From positions 62,001 to 126,000 of the forward strand of contig NZ_FMZM01000012.1 of assembly GCF_900101465.1 (NCBI RefSeq): 64,000 nucleotides of DNA, in the 5' to 3' direction. This DNA comes from Nocardioides lianchengensis. GTDB lineage: Bacteria; Actinomycetota; Actinomycetes; Propionibacteriales; Nocardioidaceae. The position numbers and the translations under genes are program-made. Positions 16,440 through 24,312 of the stretch are shown in pieces. Positions within the stretch are counted from its first letter, which is position 1. Every line of letters begins with the position of its first letter. A model generated the notes under the pieces. The model was not told the origin of the DNA and ran no database searches. It worked only from the letters and a program-made list of their open reading frames with translations.

Positions 16440-17813
16440 CTAGGCGCGCACCTGCTCCCGCTCGGCCTCCTGGTACGGCGTCTCGTCCGGATCGTCGTCG
16501 ATCATCGTGGTCTCGTCGAACGGGTCGTCGCCGGCGAGCACCCGGTCGAGCTGGGGCCGGTCGAGGCCCTTCGTGAGGTGACCGATCAGGACGGTGGCGA
16601 TCGCGTTGCCGGCGAAGTTGGTGACCGCGCGGGCCTCCGACATGAAGCGGTCGATGCCGACGATCAGACCGACGCCGTCCAGCAGCTCCGGACGGTGCGA
16701 GGACAGGCCGCCGGCCAGGGTGGCGAGGCCGGCACCGGTGACGCCGGCAGCCCCCTTGGAGGCGATCATCATGAAGACCAGCAGCGAGACCTGCTCGCCG
16801 ATGGACAGCGGGTCGCCGAGCGCCTCGGCGATGAAGATCGAGGCCATCGTGAGGTAGATGGCGGTGCCGTCGAGGTTGAACGAGTAGCCGGTCGGGACGA
16901 CGATGCCCACGGTCGGCTTGTCGACGCCGGCGTGCTCCATCTTGGCGATCAGGCGGGGCAGCGCGGACTCGGACGACGAGGTCGAGACGATGAGCAGGAA
17001 CTCCCGGCCGAGGTACTTCAGCAGCTTGAAGACGTTGACCCCGGTGACGGCCTTCAGCAGCGTGCCGAGGACCAGGAAGACGAACAGGGCGCAGGTGATG
17101 TAGAAGCCGAGCATCAGGATGGCCAGGCTCTTCAGCGCCTCCCAGCCGGTCTCGCCGACGACGGCAGCGATGGCGCCGAACGCGCCGATCGGGGCGACCC
17201 ACATGATCATCGCGAGCACCCGGAAGACCAGCTTCTGCGCCTGCTCGACGACCTTCAGGATCGGCTTGCCGCTCGGGCCCATCGCCTGCAGCGCGAAGCC
17301 GATGAGCAGGGCGACCAGCAGCGTCTGCAGCACCTCGCCCGAGGTCAGGCTGGAGAAGAACGAGTCGGGGATGATCCCGAGCAGGAAGTCGGTGGTGCTG
17401 CCGTGCCCCTCGGCGGCGGCCTTCTCGGCGGCCGCCGAGCCGGACTCGGAGATGTTGAGCCCGTCGCCCGGGTGCAGCAGGTTGCCGACCACCATGCCGA
17501 TCGCGAGGGCGAAGGTCGACATGCCGACGAAGTAGGCCAGCGCCAGGCCGCCGACCGCCCCGACCCGGGCCGCGCTGGCCACCGAGCCGACGCCGACCAC
17601 GATCGTGCAGAAGATGACCGGCTGGATCATCATCTTGATCAGGGCCACGAAGCCCTCGCCGAGCGGCTTGAGGTCCATCGCGAAGCTCGGCCAGATGATG
17701 CCGACCGCGATGCCGAGCGCGACGGCCACGATCACCGCGATGTAGAGGTAGTGGCTGCGGTTGGGCGGCGGGGTCGCCGGCTTCACCGGATCCACGGTTG
17801 TCGTGCTGCTCAT
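16440..17813 (-). CDS. dctA: C4-dicarboxylate/cation symporter DctA
   Basis: The protein has 457 residues and belongs to the DAACS (sodium/proton:dicarboxylate symporter) family. It takes up succinate, fumarate and malate. Visible family features are IKMMIQPVIFCTIVVGVGSV, the serine-rich re-entrant loop region STSSSESALPRLIAKM, the GIVVPTGYSFNLDGTAIYLT motif and GVTGAGLATLAGGLS. GGAGG lies 6 nt before ATG 17813. It is divergently transcribed from a CitA/DcuS-type sensor kinase and its response regulator, the classical arrangement for dicarboxylate-induced uptake. The 130-bp region between them contains a nested dyad that is a good operator candidate. Confidence 0.92.
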   Translation of the reverse strand: MSSTTTVDPVKPATPPPNRSHYLYIAVIVAVALGIAVGIIWPSFAMDLKPLGEGFVALIKMMIQPVIFCTIVVGVGSVASAARVGAVGGLALAYFVGMSTFALAIGMVVGNLLHPGDGLNISESGSAAAEKAAAEGHGSTTDFLLGIIPDSFFSSLTSGEVLQTLLVALLIGFALQAMGPSGKPILKVVEQAQKLVFRVLAMIMWVAPIGAFGAIAAVVGETGWEALKSLAILMLGFYITCALFVFLVLGTLLKAVTGVNVFKLLKYLGREFLLIVSTSSSESALPRLIAKMEHAGVDKPTVGIVVPTGYSFNLDGTAIYLTMASIFIAEALGDPLSIGEQVSLLVFMMIASKGAAGVTGAGLATLAGGLSSHRPELLDGVGLIVGIDRFMSEARAVTNFAGNAIATVLIGHLTKGLDRPQLDRVLAGDDPFDETTMIDDDPDETPYQEAEREQVRA

Positions 17814-17867
17814 CAGGTTCCTCCGCTACGTGGCCGGGTGGCGCCCGGCGGTCGGGGCTCACTCTGG

Positions 17868-17902
17868 AACGACCTGTGACGCGGGTCACCGTTCTGGTCG
17901 TT
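17868..17902. promoter_or_regulatory. nested dyad between dctA and the two-component genes
   Basis: Outer arms AACGACC (17868-17874) and GGTCGTT (17896-17902) enclose inner arms GTGAC (17876-17880) and GTCAC (17885-17889). The site lies in the divergent region, 55 bp from the dctA start and 42 bp from the kinase start. It could bind the adjacent response regulator, which has a DNA-binding C-terminus. This is inference. Confidence 0.45.
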
Positions 17903-17943
17903 GTGTTCGCGAAGTACCCCTCGCGGTGGGGCACAATCCGTCC

Positions 17944-19518
17944 ATGCGCAGGCTGGGCGGGCTCTCGGTCGCCCGTCAGGTGCTGGCGCTGCAGGTGCTC
18001 GTGGTCCTGGTGCTGGTCGTCGCCGCACTCGCGATGGCGGCGTACGACGCCCGCCGCGACGCCCGGGCGACCGCGACCGAGCGGGCCGTGGCCGTCGCCC
18101 GCACCCTCGCCGACTCCCCCGCGCTGGCCGACGCCGTCGACGACCCCGACCCCAGCCGGACGATCCAGCCGCTGGCCGAGGAGGTCCGCGCCGACGCCGA
18201 GGTCGACTTCATCACGGTGATGTCGCTGGACCGGATCCGCTTCAGCCACCCCGATCCCGCCGAGATCGGCAAGCGGTTCGTCGGCGAGGTCGGCGACGCC
18301 CCGCAGGGCGGCACCTTCACCCAGCAGTACGCCGGCACCCTCGGCCCGTCGATGCGCGCGGTCGTGCCGGTGCGCGACCCCGACGGCGCGGTGGTCGCGC
18401 TGGTGTCGGTCGGCATCACCATCGACCGGATCGACCGCCAGGTGCGCGACGACCTGCTCCCGCTGGCGATCGCCGCGGGCGTCGTGCTCCTGGTCGGGCT
18501 GGGCGGGACCGTGCTGGTCGGGCGCCGCCTGCGCCGGCAGACCCACGGGCTGGGCGAGCGGGAGATCACCCGGATGTACGAGTACTACTCCGCCGTCCTG
18601 CACGCCGTCCGCGAGGGACTGCTGCTGGTCGACCCCGACGGCCGGGTCCAGCTCGCCAACGACGAGGCCCGGCGCCTGCTCGACCTGCCCGAGGACGTCG
18701 TGGGCCGCTCGCTCGGCGACATCGGCCTCGCCCCCGGGCTGGTGGCGGCCGCCCGGGCCGGGACCGCCGCCGACGACGACGTCTACCTCGCCGGCGACCG
18801 GGTGCTGGTCGTCAGCTCGGCCCCCGCGGCCTGGGAGGGCCGCGACGTCGGTGCCGTGGTGACCCTGCGCGACCAGTCCGAGCTGCGCGCGGTCACCGGC
18901 GAGCTCGACGTCGTCCGCGGGCTCACCGAGTCGCTGCGCGCCCAGAACCACGAAGCCGCCAACCGGCTGCACACCATCGTGTCCCTCATCGAGATGGGCC
19001 GCACCGAGGAGGCCGTCGACTTCGCGACCGAGGAGCTCCAGGTCGCCCAGCTGCTGACCGACCGCGTCGTGCACGCCGTCGGAGACCCGATCGTCGCCGC
19101 GCTGCTGCTCGGCAAGAGCACCGAGGCCGCCGAGCGCGGCGTCGACCTCCGGATCAGCGGTGAGGTCCCGCCCGGCTCCGCCGTACCGCCTCGGGACCTG
19201 GTGACCGTCCTCGGCAACCTGGTCGACAACGCCCTCGACGCCGTCGCGGACGCGCCCGTACGGCGGGTCGCGGTGACCCTCGACGGCGGGGCCGGCCGGC
19301 TCCGGGTGGTCGTCGGCGACAGCGGGCCGGGGCTCACCGGGGAAGCGGCCGCGCACGTCCTCGAGCGCGGGTGGACGACCAAGGCCACCGACGGCGGCCG
19401 CGGGGTCGGCCTGGCGCTGGTCGGCCAGGTGGCGCGCCGGCACGGCGGCACCGTGACGATCGGCCGCTCCGAGCTGGGCGGCGCGGAGTTCGCGGTGGAC
19501 CTGGGGGCGGCCCCGTGA
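17944..19518 (+). CDS. CitA/DcuS-type sensor histidine kinase for carboxylates
   Basis: The protein has 524 residues. A first helix (QVLALQVLVVLVLVVAALAM), an extracytoplasmic PAS-like sensor with the family feature DRIRFSHPDPAEIGKRFVG, a second helix (LLPLAIAAGVVLLVGLGG), a cytoplasmic PAS domain (LHAVREGLLLVDPDGRVQLA) and a kinase domain follow in order. The H-box ESLRAQNHEAANRLHTIVS is that of the SPOB/CitA group, and the ATP-binding part shows GNLVDNALDAV, GDSGPGL and GRGVGLALV. It probably senses a C4-dicarboxylate or citrate and phosphorylates the overlapping regulator gene product. ATG 17944. Confidence 0.9.
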   Translation: MRRLGGLSVARQVLALQVLVVLVLVVAALAMAAYDARRDARATATERAVAVARTLADSPALADAVDDPDPSRTIQPLAEEVRADAEVDFITVMSLDRIRFSHPDPAEIGKRFVGEVGDAPQGGTFTQQYAGTLGPSMRAVVPVRDPDGAVVALVSVGITIDRIDRQVRDDLLPLAIAAGVVLLVGLGGTVLVGRRLRRQTHGLGEREITRMYEYYSAVLHAVREGLLLVDPDGRVQLANDEARRLLDLPEDVVGRSLGDIGLAPGLVAAARAGTAADDDVYLAGDRVLVVSSAPAAWEGRDVGAVVTLRDQSELRAVTGELDVVRGLTESLRAQNHEAANRLHTIVSLIEMGRTEEAVDFATEELQVAQLLTDRVVHAVGDPIVAALLLGKSTEAAERGVDLRISGEVPPGSAVPPRDLVTVLGNLVDNALDAVADAPVRRVAVTLDGGAGRLRVVVGDSGPGLTGEAAAHVLERGWTTKATDGGRGVGLALVGQVARRHGGTVTIGRSELGGAEFAVDLGAAP

Positions 19519-20192
19519 CGGTCCGGGTGCTCGTCGTGGAGGACGAGGAGGTCGCCGCCGCCGCGCACGCGTCGTACGTCGGCCGCGTCGAGGGGTTCGA
19601 GGTCGCCGGGGTCGCCCGCTCGGCCGGGGAGGCGATGCGTCTGCTCGACCGCGACCGCTCCGTCGACCTGCTGCTCCTCGACATGCACCTGCCCGACGGC
19701 CACGGCCTCGGCCTGTTGCAGCGGCTCCGCGCCGCCGGCCACCTCTGCGACGTCGTCGCCGTCACCTCGGCCCGCGACCCCGACGTGGTCCGGCACGCGG
19801 TCGCCCAGGGCGTGGTGCTCTACCTCCTCAAGCCGTTCACCTTCGCGACCTTCCGCGACAAGCTCGGCCAGTACGCCGCCTACCGCGAGCGGCTGGCCGC
19901 CGCGCCCGCCGAGGTCGTGCAGGACGAGGTCGACCGGCTCTTCGGCACCCTGCGCCCCGCCGGTCCCGCGGCCCTGCCGAAGGGCATGAGCCCCGAGACC
20001 CTGCGCGACGTCACCGCCGCCCTGCGCGACGCCGGTGCCGGCCTGTCCGCCACCGAGGTCGCCGCCCTCGTCGGCGCGTCCCGCGTCACCGTGCGCCGCT
20101 ACCTCGAGCACCTCGCCGACAGCGGCCTCGCCGAGCGGCACCCGCGATACGGCGGGTCCGGGCGCCCCGAGGTCGAGTACCGCTGGCGCTGA
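19515..20192 (+). CDS. DcuR/CitB-type response regulator
   Basis: The protein has 225 residues. The receiver domain carries the acidic pair in VLVVEDEEVA, the phospho-acceptor Asp in VDLLLLDMHLPDGHG, and the conserved Lys in YLLKPF. The C-terminal part contains a winged-helix-like DNA-binding region (LSATEVAALVGASRVTVRRY, then LEHLADSGLAERHPRYG), as in CitB/DpiA/DcuR. The GTG start overlaps the kinase stop by 4 nt, so the two are translationally coupled. The likely target is the divergent dctA promoter. Confidence 0.9.
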   Translation: MTVRVLVVEDEEVAAAAHASYVGRVEGFEVAGVARSAGEAMRLLDRDRSVDLLLLDMHLPDGHGLGLLQRLRAAGHLCDVVAVTSARDPDVVRHAVAQGVVLYLLKPFTFATFRDKLGQYAAYRERLAAAPAEVVQDEVDRLFGTLRPAGPAALPKGMSPETLRDVTAALRDAGAGLSATEVAALVGASRVTVRRYLEHLADSGLAERHPRYGGSGRPEVEYRWR

Positions 20193-20315
20193 CGACGCCC
20201 CCGGTCACCCCTGCGGGTATTGACCGCCGACGAACGGGCGCGCACAGTCAGCAGACCGGGATGTGATCTCGACACCTACGTGCGCCGAGCTCCGCGTCCC
20301 TGCATGGGGGGCCAC

Positions 20316-20546
20316 ATGTCACAGCCATTCGATCGCCAGCAGATCCTGGGCGACATCACGCAGCGCGCCGCGCACCTGCTGATCCTGCTCGAGACCTACC
20401 GTCGTTCGGGAGACCCCCGGCTGCGGGAGGCGTACGACGACGCGCACGACCTGATCTCCGACCTGGCCGGGCTGGCCGCGGTGGTCCTGCTGGAGCGCCC
20501 GGCCACCGAGGACGACCCCGGCCCGCCGCTGACCGCCGCCTGCTGA
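20316..20546 (+). CDS. small helical protein, paralogue of the one at 34557
   Basis: The protein has 76 residues and appears all-helical: ITQRAAHLLILLETYRRSGD, then RLREAYDDAHDLISDLAGLA. It shares the pattern LL-x4-RRS-x-DPR-(L/M)R-A-Y-x3-H-(D/E)LI-x-DL with the 34.6-kb protein, so they are paralogues. There is no signal peptide. ATG 20316 is preferred because GGGGGG lies 4-5 nt upstream. No domain name is known to me. It runs into the glyA terminator region. Confidence 0.65.
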   Translation: MSQPFDRQQILGDITQRAAHLLILLETYRRSGDPRLREAYDDAHDLISDLAGLAAVVLLERPATEDDPGPPLTAAC

Positions 20547-20562
20547 CGTCGGGGGCGGTCAG
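20529..20562. terminator. hairpin overlapping the 3' ends of two convergent genes
   Basis: CTGACCGCC (20529-20537) and GGCGGTCAG (20554-20562) form a 9-bp stem with a 16-nt loop. It spans the stop of the small plus-strand gene and the stop of glyA. Likely bidirectional terminator. Confidence 0.5.
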
Positions 20563-22001
20563 GCGAGGTCGAGACCCGGGTAGAGCGGGTGCTTGTCGAG
20601 CATCTCGGCCGAGGAGTCCTTGACCTTGTCGGCCACCCCGTCGGCGAGGACGTACGACGCCTTCGACGGCGCGCCCGCCTTCGTGGTGCCGGGCTGGGTG
20701 TTCTGCAGGACGTGCACGATCAGCTCGGCGACGTTGTCGAACTCGTCGTGTCCGAAGCCGCGAGTGGTCAGCGCGGGGGTCCCGAGCCGGACGCCGGAGG
20801 TGTACCAGGCGCCGTTCGGGTCGGAGGGCACCGAGTTGCGGTTGGTGACCACGCCGGCGTCGAGCAGCGCCGACTCGGCCTGGCGGCCGGTGAGGCCGAA
20901 CGACGACACGTCGAGCAGGACCAGGTGGTTGTCGGTGCCGTCCGTGACCAGCTTGGCGCCGCGGCTCTTGAAGCCCTCGGCCAGCGACTGGGCGTTGTCG
21001 GCGACCTGCTGGGCGTAGGTCCGGAACGCCGGCTGCCGGGCCTCGGCGAGCGCGACGGCCTTGGCCGCCATCACGTGCGACAGCGGACCACCGAGCACCA
21101 TCGGGCAGCCGCGATCGACGCTCGGGGCGTACTCCTCGGTGGCCAGCACCATGCCGCCGCGCGGGCCGCGCAGCGACTTGTGGGTGGTGGTGGTGACGAC
21201 GTGGGCGTGCGGGACCGGGTCCTCGTCGCCGGTGAAGACCTTGCCGGCGACCAGACCGGCGAAGTGGGCCATGTCGACCATCAGGGTCGCGCCGACCTCG
21301 TCGGCGATCTCGCGCATCTTGGCGAAGTTCACGCGGCGCGGGTACGCCGAGTAGCCCGCGACCAGGATCAGCGGCTTGAACTCCTTCGCCTTGGCCCGCA
21401 CGACGTCGTAGTCGAGCAGCCCGGTCTCGGGGTCGGTGCCGTACTGCTGCTGGTGGAACATCTTCCCGCTGATGTTCGGGCGGAAGCCGTGGGTGAGGTG
21501 GCCGCCGGCGTCCAGGCTCATCCCGAGCAGGCGCTGGTTGCCGAGCTCCTTGCGCAGCGACTCCCAGTCGGCGTCGGTGAGCTCGTTGACGTTCTTCTTC
21601 TCCGCCTTCTCCAGCCACGGACCCTCGACCCGGTGGGCGAGGATCGACCAGAAGGCGACCAGGTTGGCGTCGATGCCGGAGTGCGGCTGCGCGTAGGCGT
21701 ACTCGGCGCCGAACAGCTCGCGGGCGTGCTCGGCGGCGAGCGTCTCCACGGTGTCGACGTTCTGGCAGCCCGCGTAGAAACGGTGGCCGACGGTGCCCTC
21801 GGCGTACTTGTCGCTGAACCAGGTCCCCATCGTCAGCAGCACGGCCGGCGACGCGTAGTTCTCGCTGGCGATCAGCTTCAGCGAGCCCCGCTGGTCGGCC
21901 AGCTCCTTGCGGGTCGCGTCGGCGATCCGGGGCTCCACCGAGGCGATGACCTCGAGAGCTTGGGAGTAGGCGCTGCTGGTGAGGGCGTCGAGGTCACTCA
22001 T
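20559..22001 (-). CDS. glyA: serine hydroxymethyltransferase, long form
   Basis: The protein has 480 residues. The enzyme interconverts serine plus tetrahydrofolate and glycine plus 5,10-methylene-tetrahydrofolate, with PLP. The PLP lysine is Lys275 in HVVTTTTHKSLRGPRGG; LIASENYASPAVL and GTVGHRFYAGCQ are also typical. Most bacterial enzymes have about 420 residues. This one has an insertion of about 35-40 residues (about 120-157, ILAHRVEGPWLEKAEKKN onward) before the GGHLTHG motif. This long type occurs in some actinobacteria. The gene is alone on this strand, and no riboswitch was recognised upstream of ATG 22001. Confidence 0.94.
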   Translation of the reverse strand: MSDLDALTSSAYSQALEVIASVEPRIADATRKELADQRGSLKLIASENYASPAVLLTMGTWFSDKYAEGTVGHRFYAGCQNVDTVETLAAEHARELFGAEYAYAQPHSGIDANLVAFWSILAHRVEGPWLEKAEKKNVNELTDADWESLRKELGNQRLLGMSLDAGGHLTHGFRPNISGKMFHQQQYGTDPETGLLDYDVVRAKAKEFKPLILVAGYSAYPRRVNFAKMREIADEVGATLMVDMAHFAGLVAGKVFTGDEDPVPHAHVVTTTTHKSLRGPRGGMVLATEEYAPSVDRGCPMVLGGPLSHVMAAKAVALAEARQPAFRTYAQQVADNAQSLAEGFKSRGAKLVTDGTDNHLVLLDVSSFGLTGRQAESALLDAGVVTNRNSVPSDPNGAWYTSGVRLGTPALTTRGFGHDEFDNVAELIVHVLQNTQPGTTKAGAPSKASYVLADGVADKVKDSSAEMLDKHPLYPGLDLA

Positions 22002-22110
22002 GGCGCTCAGCCTACGGCTCCCGGCGGGGGCGCCCGCATCACGGACGACACCGTCCCGGTGTGACCTGGGCCGCACTGACGCCCGTTTGCAGGCGGGACC
22101 GCCGTACGGC

Positions 22111-22146
22111 GTCTCACATGGTGGAGTCCGGTCTCACATCATGAGA
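22111..22146. promoter_or_regulatory. tandem operator-like repeat before the sulfite reductase operon
   Basis: GTCTCACAT occurs at 22111 and again at 22131, exactly 20 bp (about two helical turns) apart. The second copy forms a perfect dyad TCTCA-CATCA-TGAGA (22132-22146); the first is imperfect (TCTCA-CATGG-TGGAG). It lies 45-80 bp upstream of the leader peptide and could bind a sulfur regulator as two dimers. Identity of the regulator is unknown. Confidence 0.5.
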
Positions 22147-22190
22147 AGTGCGCTTGTGGGCAGGCGGTCCGGGGACTGAGACTCCTTGAC

Positions 22191-22277
22191 ATGGTCTCCG
22201 CTGCTACCCATGCGTTCCTCGTGGTCCGACGCCACGTGGACCTCGGTCGCACGCGCAGCTCGATGTGTTGGCGCTGA
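22191..22277 (+). CDS. Cys-containing leader peptide of the sulfur operon
   Basis: A 28-residue open frame, MVSAATHAFLVV then RRHVDLGRTRSSMCWR, ends 73 nt before the sulfite reductase start. The core RRHVDL..R..S..C near the C-terminus matches the short putative leader peptides found before sulfur genes in Streptomyces and relatives, where a late Cys codon is thought to sense cysteinyl-tRNA by ribosome stalling. Here the TGT codon is the third before the TGA stop. There is no clear Shine-Dalgarno site; a leaderless transcript is possible. The frame differs from the sulfite reductase frame. Identification is by pattern memory, not by search. Confidence 0.65.
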   Translation: MVSAATHAFLVVRRHVDLGRTRSSMCWR

Positions 22278-22350
22278 GCCAGGCCCCGTCTCCACGACCC
22301 GCCCCGCGCGCCGACCTCGCGCGCCTCCTCAGCGAAGGACGCACTTCTTC

Positions 22351-24072
22351 ATGCCCGACCTCCGGTTCAAGCCCCAGCCGCCGCAGCACACCGAGATCCC
22401 CCGCCCCAAGAAGGGCGAGGGCCAGTGGGCGCTCGGCTACACGGAGCCGCTGAACAAGAACGAGCAGTCCAAGAAGGACGACGACCCGCTGAACGTGCAG
22501 GCGCGGATCCTGCACATCTACTCCAAGCGCGGCTTCGACTCCATCGACCCGGCCGACCTGCGCGGCCGCTTCCGCTGGATGGGTCTCTACACCCAGCGCG
22601 CCCCGGGCTTCGACGGCGGCAAGACCGCGATGCTCGAGGAGGAGGAGCTGGACGACCGCTACTTCATGATGCGGGTCCGCTCCGACGGCAAGCTCCTGGA
22701 CGCAGCCACCGTGCGGGCCCTCGGCACCATCGGGCGCGACTACGCGCGCGACACCGCCGACGTCACCGACCGCGAGAACATCCAGTACCACTGGATCCGC
22801 ATCGAGGACGTGCCCGCGATCTGGGAGGTCCTGGAGAGTGCCGGTCTGAGCACCCTCGAGGCCTGCGGCGACTCGCCGCGCCCCTTCCTCGGCTCCCCCG
22901 TCGCGGGCGTCGCCAAGGACGAGATCATCGACGGCTCCTCGGCGCTCGACGAGATCTACCGCCGCTTCATCGGCAGCCCCGAGTTCTCGAACTTCCCCCG
23001 GAAGTTCAAGACCGCGCTGACCGGCCACCCCGGCCACGACGTGTCGCCGGAGACCAACGACATCTCCTTCGTCGGCACCGTCCACCCCGAGCACGGCCCG
23101 GGCTTCGACCTGTGGGTCGGCGGCGGCCTGTCGACCAACCCGATGCTGGCCAAGAAGCTCGGCGTCTGGATCCCGCTGGACGAGGTCGCCGACGCCTGGG
23201 AGGGCGTGGCCGGCATCTTCCGCGACTACGGCTACCGCCGGCTGCGCTCGCGCGCCCGGCTGAAGTTCCTGGTCCAGGACTGGGGCGTCGAGAAGTTCCG
23301 CGAGGTCCTCGAGAAGGAGTACCTCGGGCGCGAGCTCGTCTCCTGCGAGTCCCCCGCCTCCCCCGTCGGCCACCGCGACCACATCGGCGTCCACGAGCAG
23401 CAGGACGGCAAGCGGTACGTCGGCGTCGCGCCGACCGCGGGCCGCGTCTCCGGCACCCTGCTGCTACAGCTCGCCGACCTGATCGAGGAGTACGGCGTCG
23501 CCGGCGCGCGACTCACGCCGTACCAGAAGATCGTGCTGATCGGCGTCGACCCCGAGAAGGTCGAGGAGCTGGTCGTCCGGCTCGACGAGATCGGCCTCTC
23601 GGCCCGCCCGTCGAACTGGCGCCGCAACACGATGGCCTGCACCGGCATCGAGTTCTGCAAGCTGGCCATCGTCGACACCAAGAATCGCGCCCGCGACCTG
23701 GTCGCCGAGCTCGAGCGCCGCTTCCCCGACCTCGATGTCCCGATCACGGTCAACGTCAACGGCTGCCCCAACGCCTGCGCCCGCACCCAGGTCGCCGACA
23801 TCGGCCTCAAGGGCCAGCTGGTGATGGCCGACGGCGAGCAGGTCGAGGGCTTCCAGGTGCATCTGGGCGGCGCGACCGGCCTGCAGGCCAACTTCGGCCG
23901 CAAGCTGCGCGCCCACAAGGTCACCAGCGCGGGCCTCGACGACTACGTCACCAACGTGGTCACCGCGTTCCTCGCCGACCGCACCGACGGCGAGTCGTTC
24001 ACCGAGTGGGTCCAGCGCGCCGACGAGGACCTGCTGCGCGGCGAGAAGTCGCTGGAGTCGATCCCGTCATGA
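22351..24072 (+). CDS. sir: ferredoxin-dependent sulfite (nitrite/sulfite) reductase
   Basis: The protein has 573 residues. It reduces sulfite to sulfide with six electrons from ferredoxin, using siroheme and a [4Fe-4S] cluster. The cluster ligands are Cys-x5-Cys in MACTGIEFCKLA and Cys-x3-Cys in NVNGCPNACARTQ. The two ferrodoxin-like half-repeats are visible (DRENIQYHWIRIEDVPAIWE and LTPYQKIVLIGVDPEKVEEL). The genes that follow (APS reductase, siroheme chelatase) favour sulfite over nitrite. ATG 22351 has GAAGGAC about 10 nt upstream. An in-frame extension to 22186 is open but runs through the leader region and is not expected to be coding. Confidence 0.93.
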   Translation: MPDLRFKPQPPQHTEIPRPKKGEGQWALGYTEPLNKNEQSKKDDDPLNVQARILHIYSKRGFDSIDPADLRGRFRWMGLYTQRAPGFDGGKTAMLEEEELDDRYFMMRVRSDGKLLDAATVRALGTIGRDYARDTADVTDRENIQYHWIRIEDVPAIWEVLESAGLSTLEACGDSPRPFLGSPVAGVAKDEIIDGSSALDEIYRRFIGSPEFSNFPRKFKTALTGHPGHDVSPETNDISFVGTVHPEHGPGFDLWVGGGLSTNPMLAKKLGVWIPLDEVADAWEGVAGIFRDYGYRRLRSRARLKFLVQDWGVEKFREVLEKEYLGRELVSCESPASPVGHRDHIGVHEQQDGKRYVGVAPTAGRVSGTLLLQLADLIEEYGVAGARLTPYQKIVLIGVDPEKVEELVVRLDEIGLSARPSNWRRNTMACTGIEFCKLAIVDTKNRARDLVAELERRFPDLDVPITVNVNGCPNACARTQVADIGLKGQLVMADGEQVEGFQVHLGGATGLQANFGRKLRAHKVTSAGLDDYVTNVVTAFLADRTDGESFTEWVQRADEDLLRGEKSLESIPS

Positions 24073-24123
24073 GAACTCCCCACGAGGACACTCGCTTCGC
24101 TCGATTCCCGCTGGGGCCCCGAC

Positions 24124-24312
24124 ATGACTGAGCGCGCCGTCCCGTTCCACTGCCCGTTCTGCGGCGAGGAGGACCTGCGCCCGCACGAGGTCGTCTCGGA
24201 TGCTGGCGAGGTCAGCTCCCCCCACGGTTCCTGGGAATGCCGCGGCTGCCTGCGCGCCTTCCACCTGAAGATGCTCGGCTTGATCCGACCTTCCCAGGGA
24301 GTGAACCGATGA
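24124..24312 (+). CDS. small zinc-ribbon-like protein of the sulfur operon
   Basis: The protein has 62 residues with two CxxC knuckles, FHCPFCGEEDLRPH and WECRGCLRAFHLKMLG, so it should bind one zinc (or a metal cluster). It lies between sulfite reductase and cysH, and its stop overlaps the cysH start by 4 nt (ATGA), so it is clearly part of the operon. Similar small proteins occur in the same position in other actinobacteria as far as I recall, but the function is not established. An electron-transfer or assembly role for the reductases is a guess. The ribosome site before ATG 24124 is weak. Confidence 0.75.
   Translation: MTERAVPFHCPFCGEEDLRPHEVVSDAGEVSSPHGSWECRGCLRAFHLKMLGLIRPSQGVNR

Noticed and set aside
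16009..19443. Open frame of over 1100 codons on the minus strand
   Set aside because: It crosses the dctA gene out of frame and is antisense to the sensor kinase; low-complexity composition.
22002..22110. Possible glycine or folate riboswitch before glyA
   Set aside because: No conserved riboswitch core was recognised; the leader is short and GC-rich.
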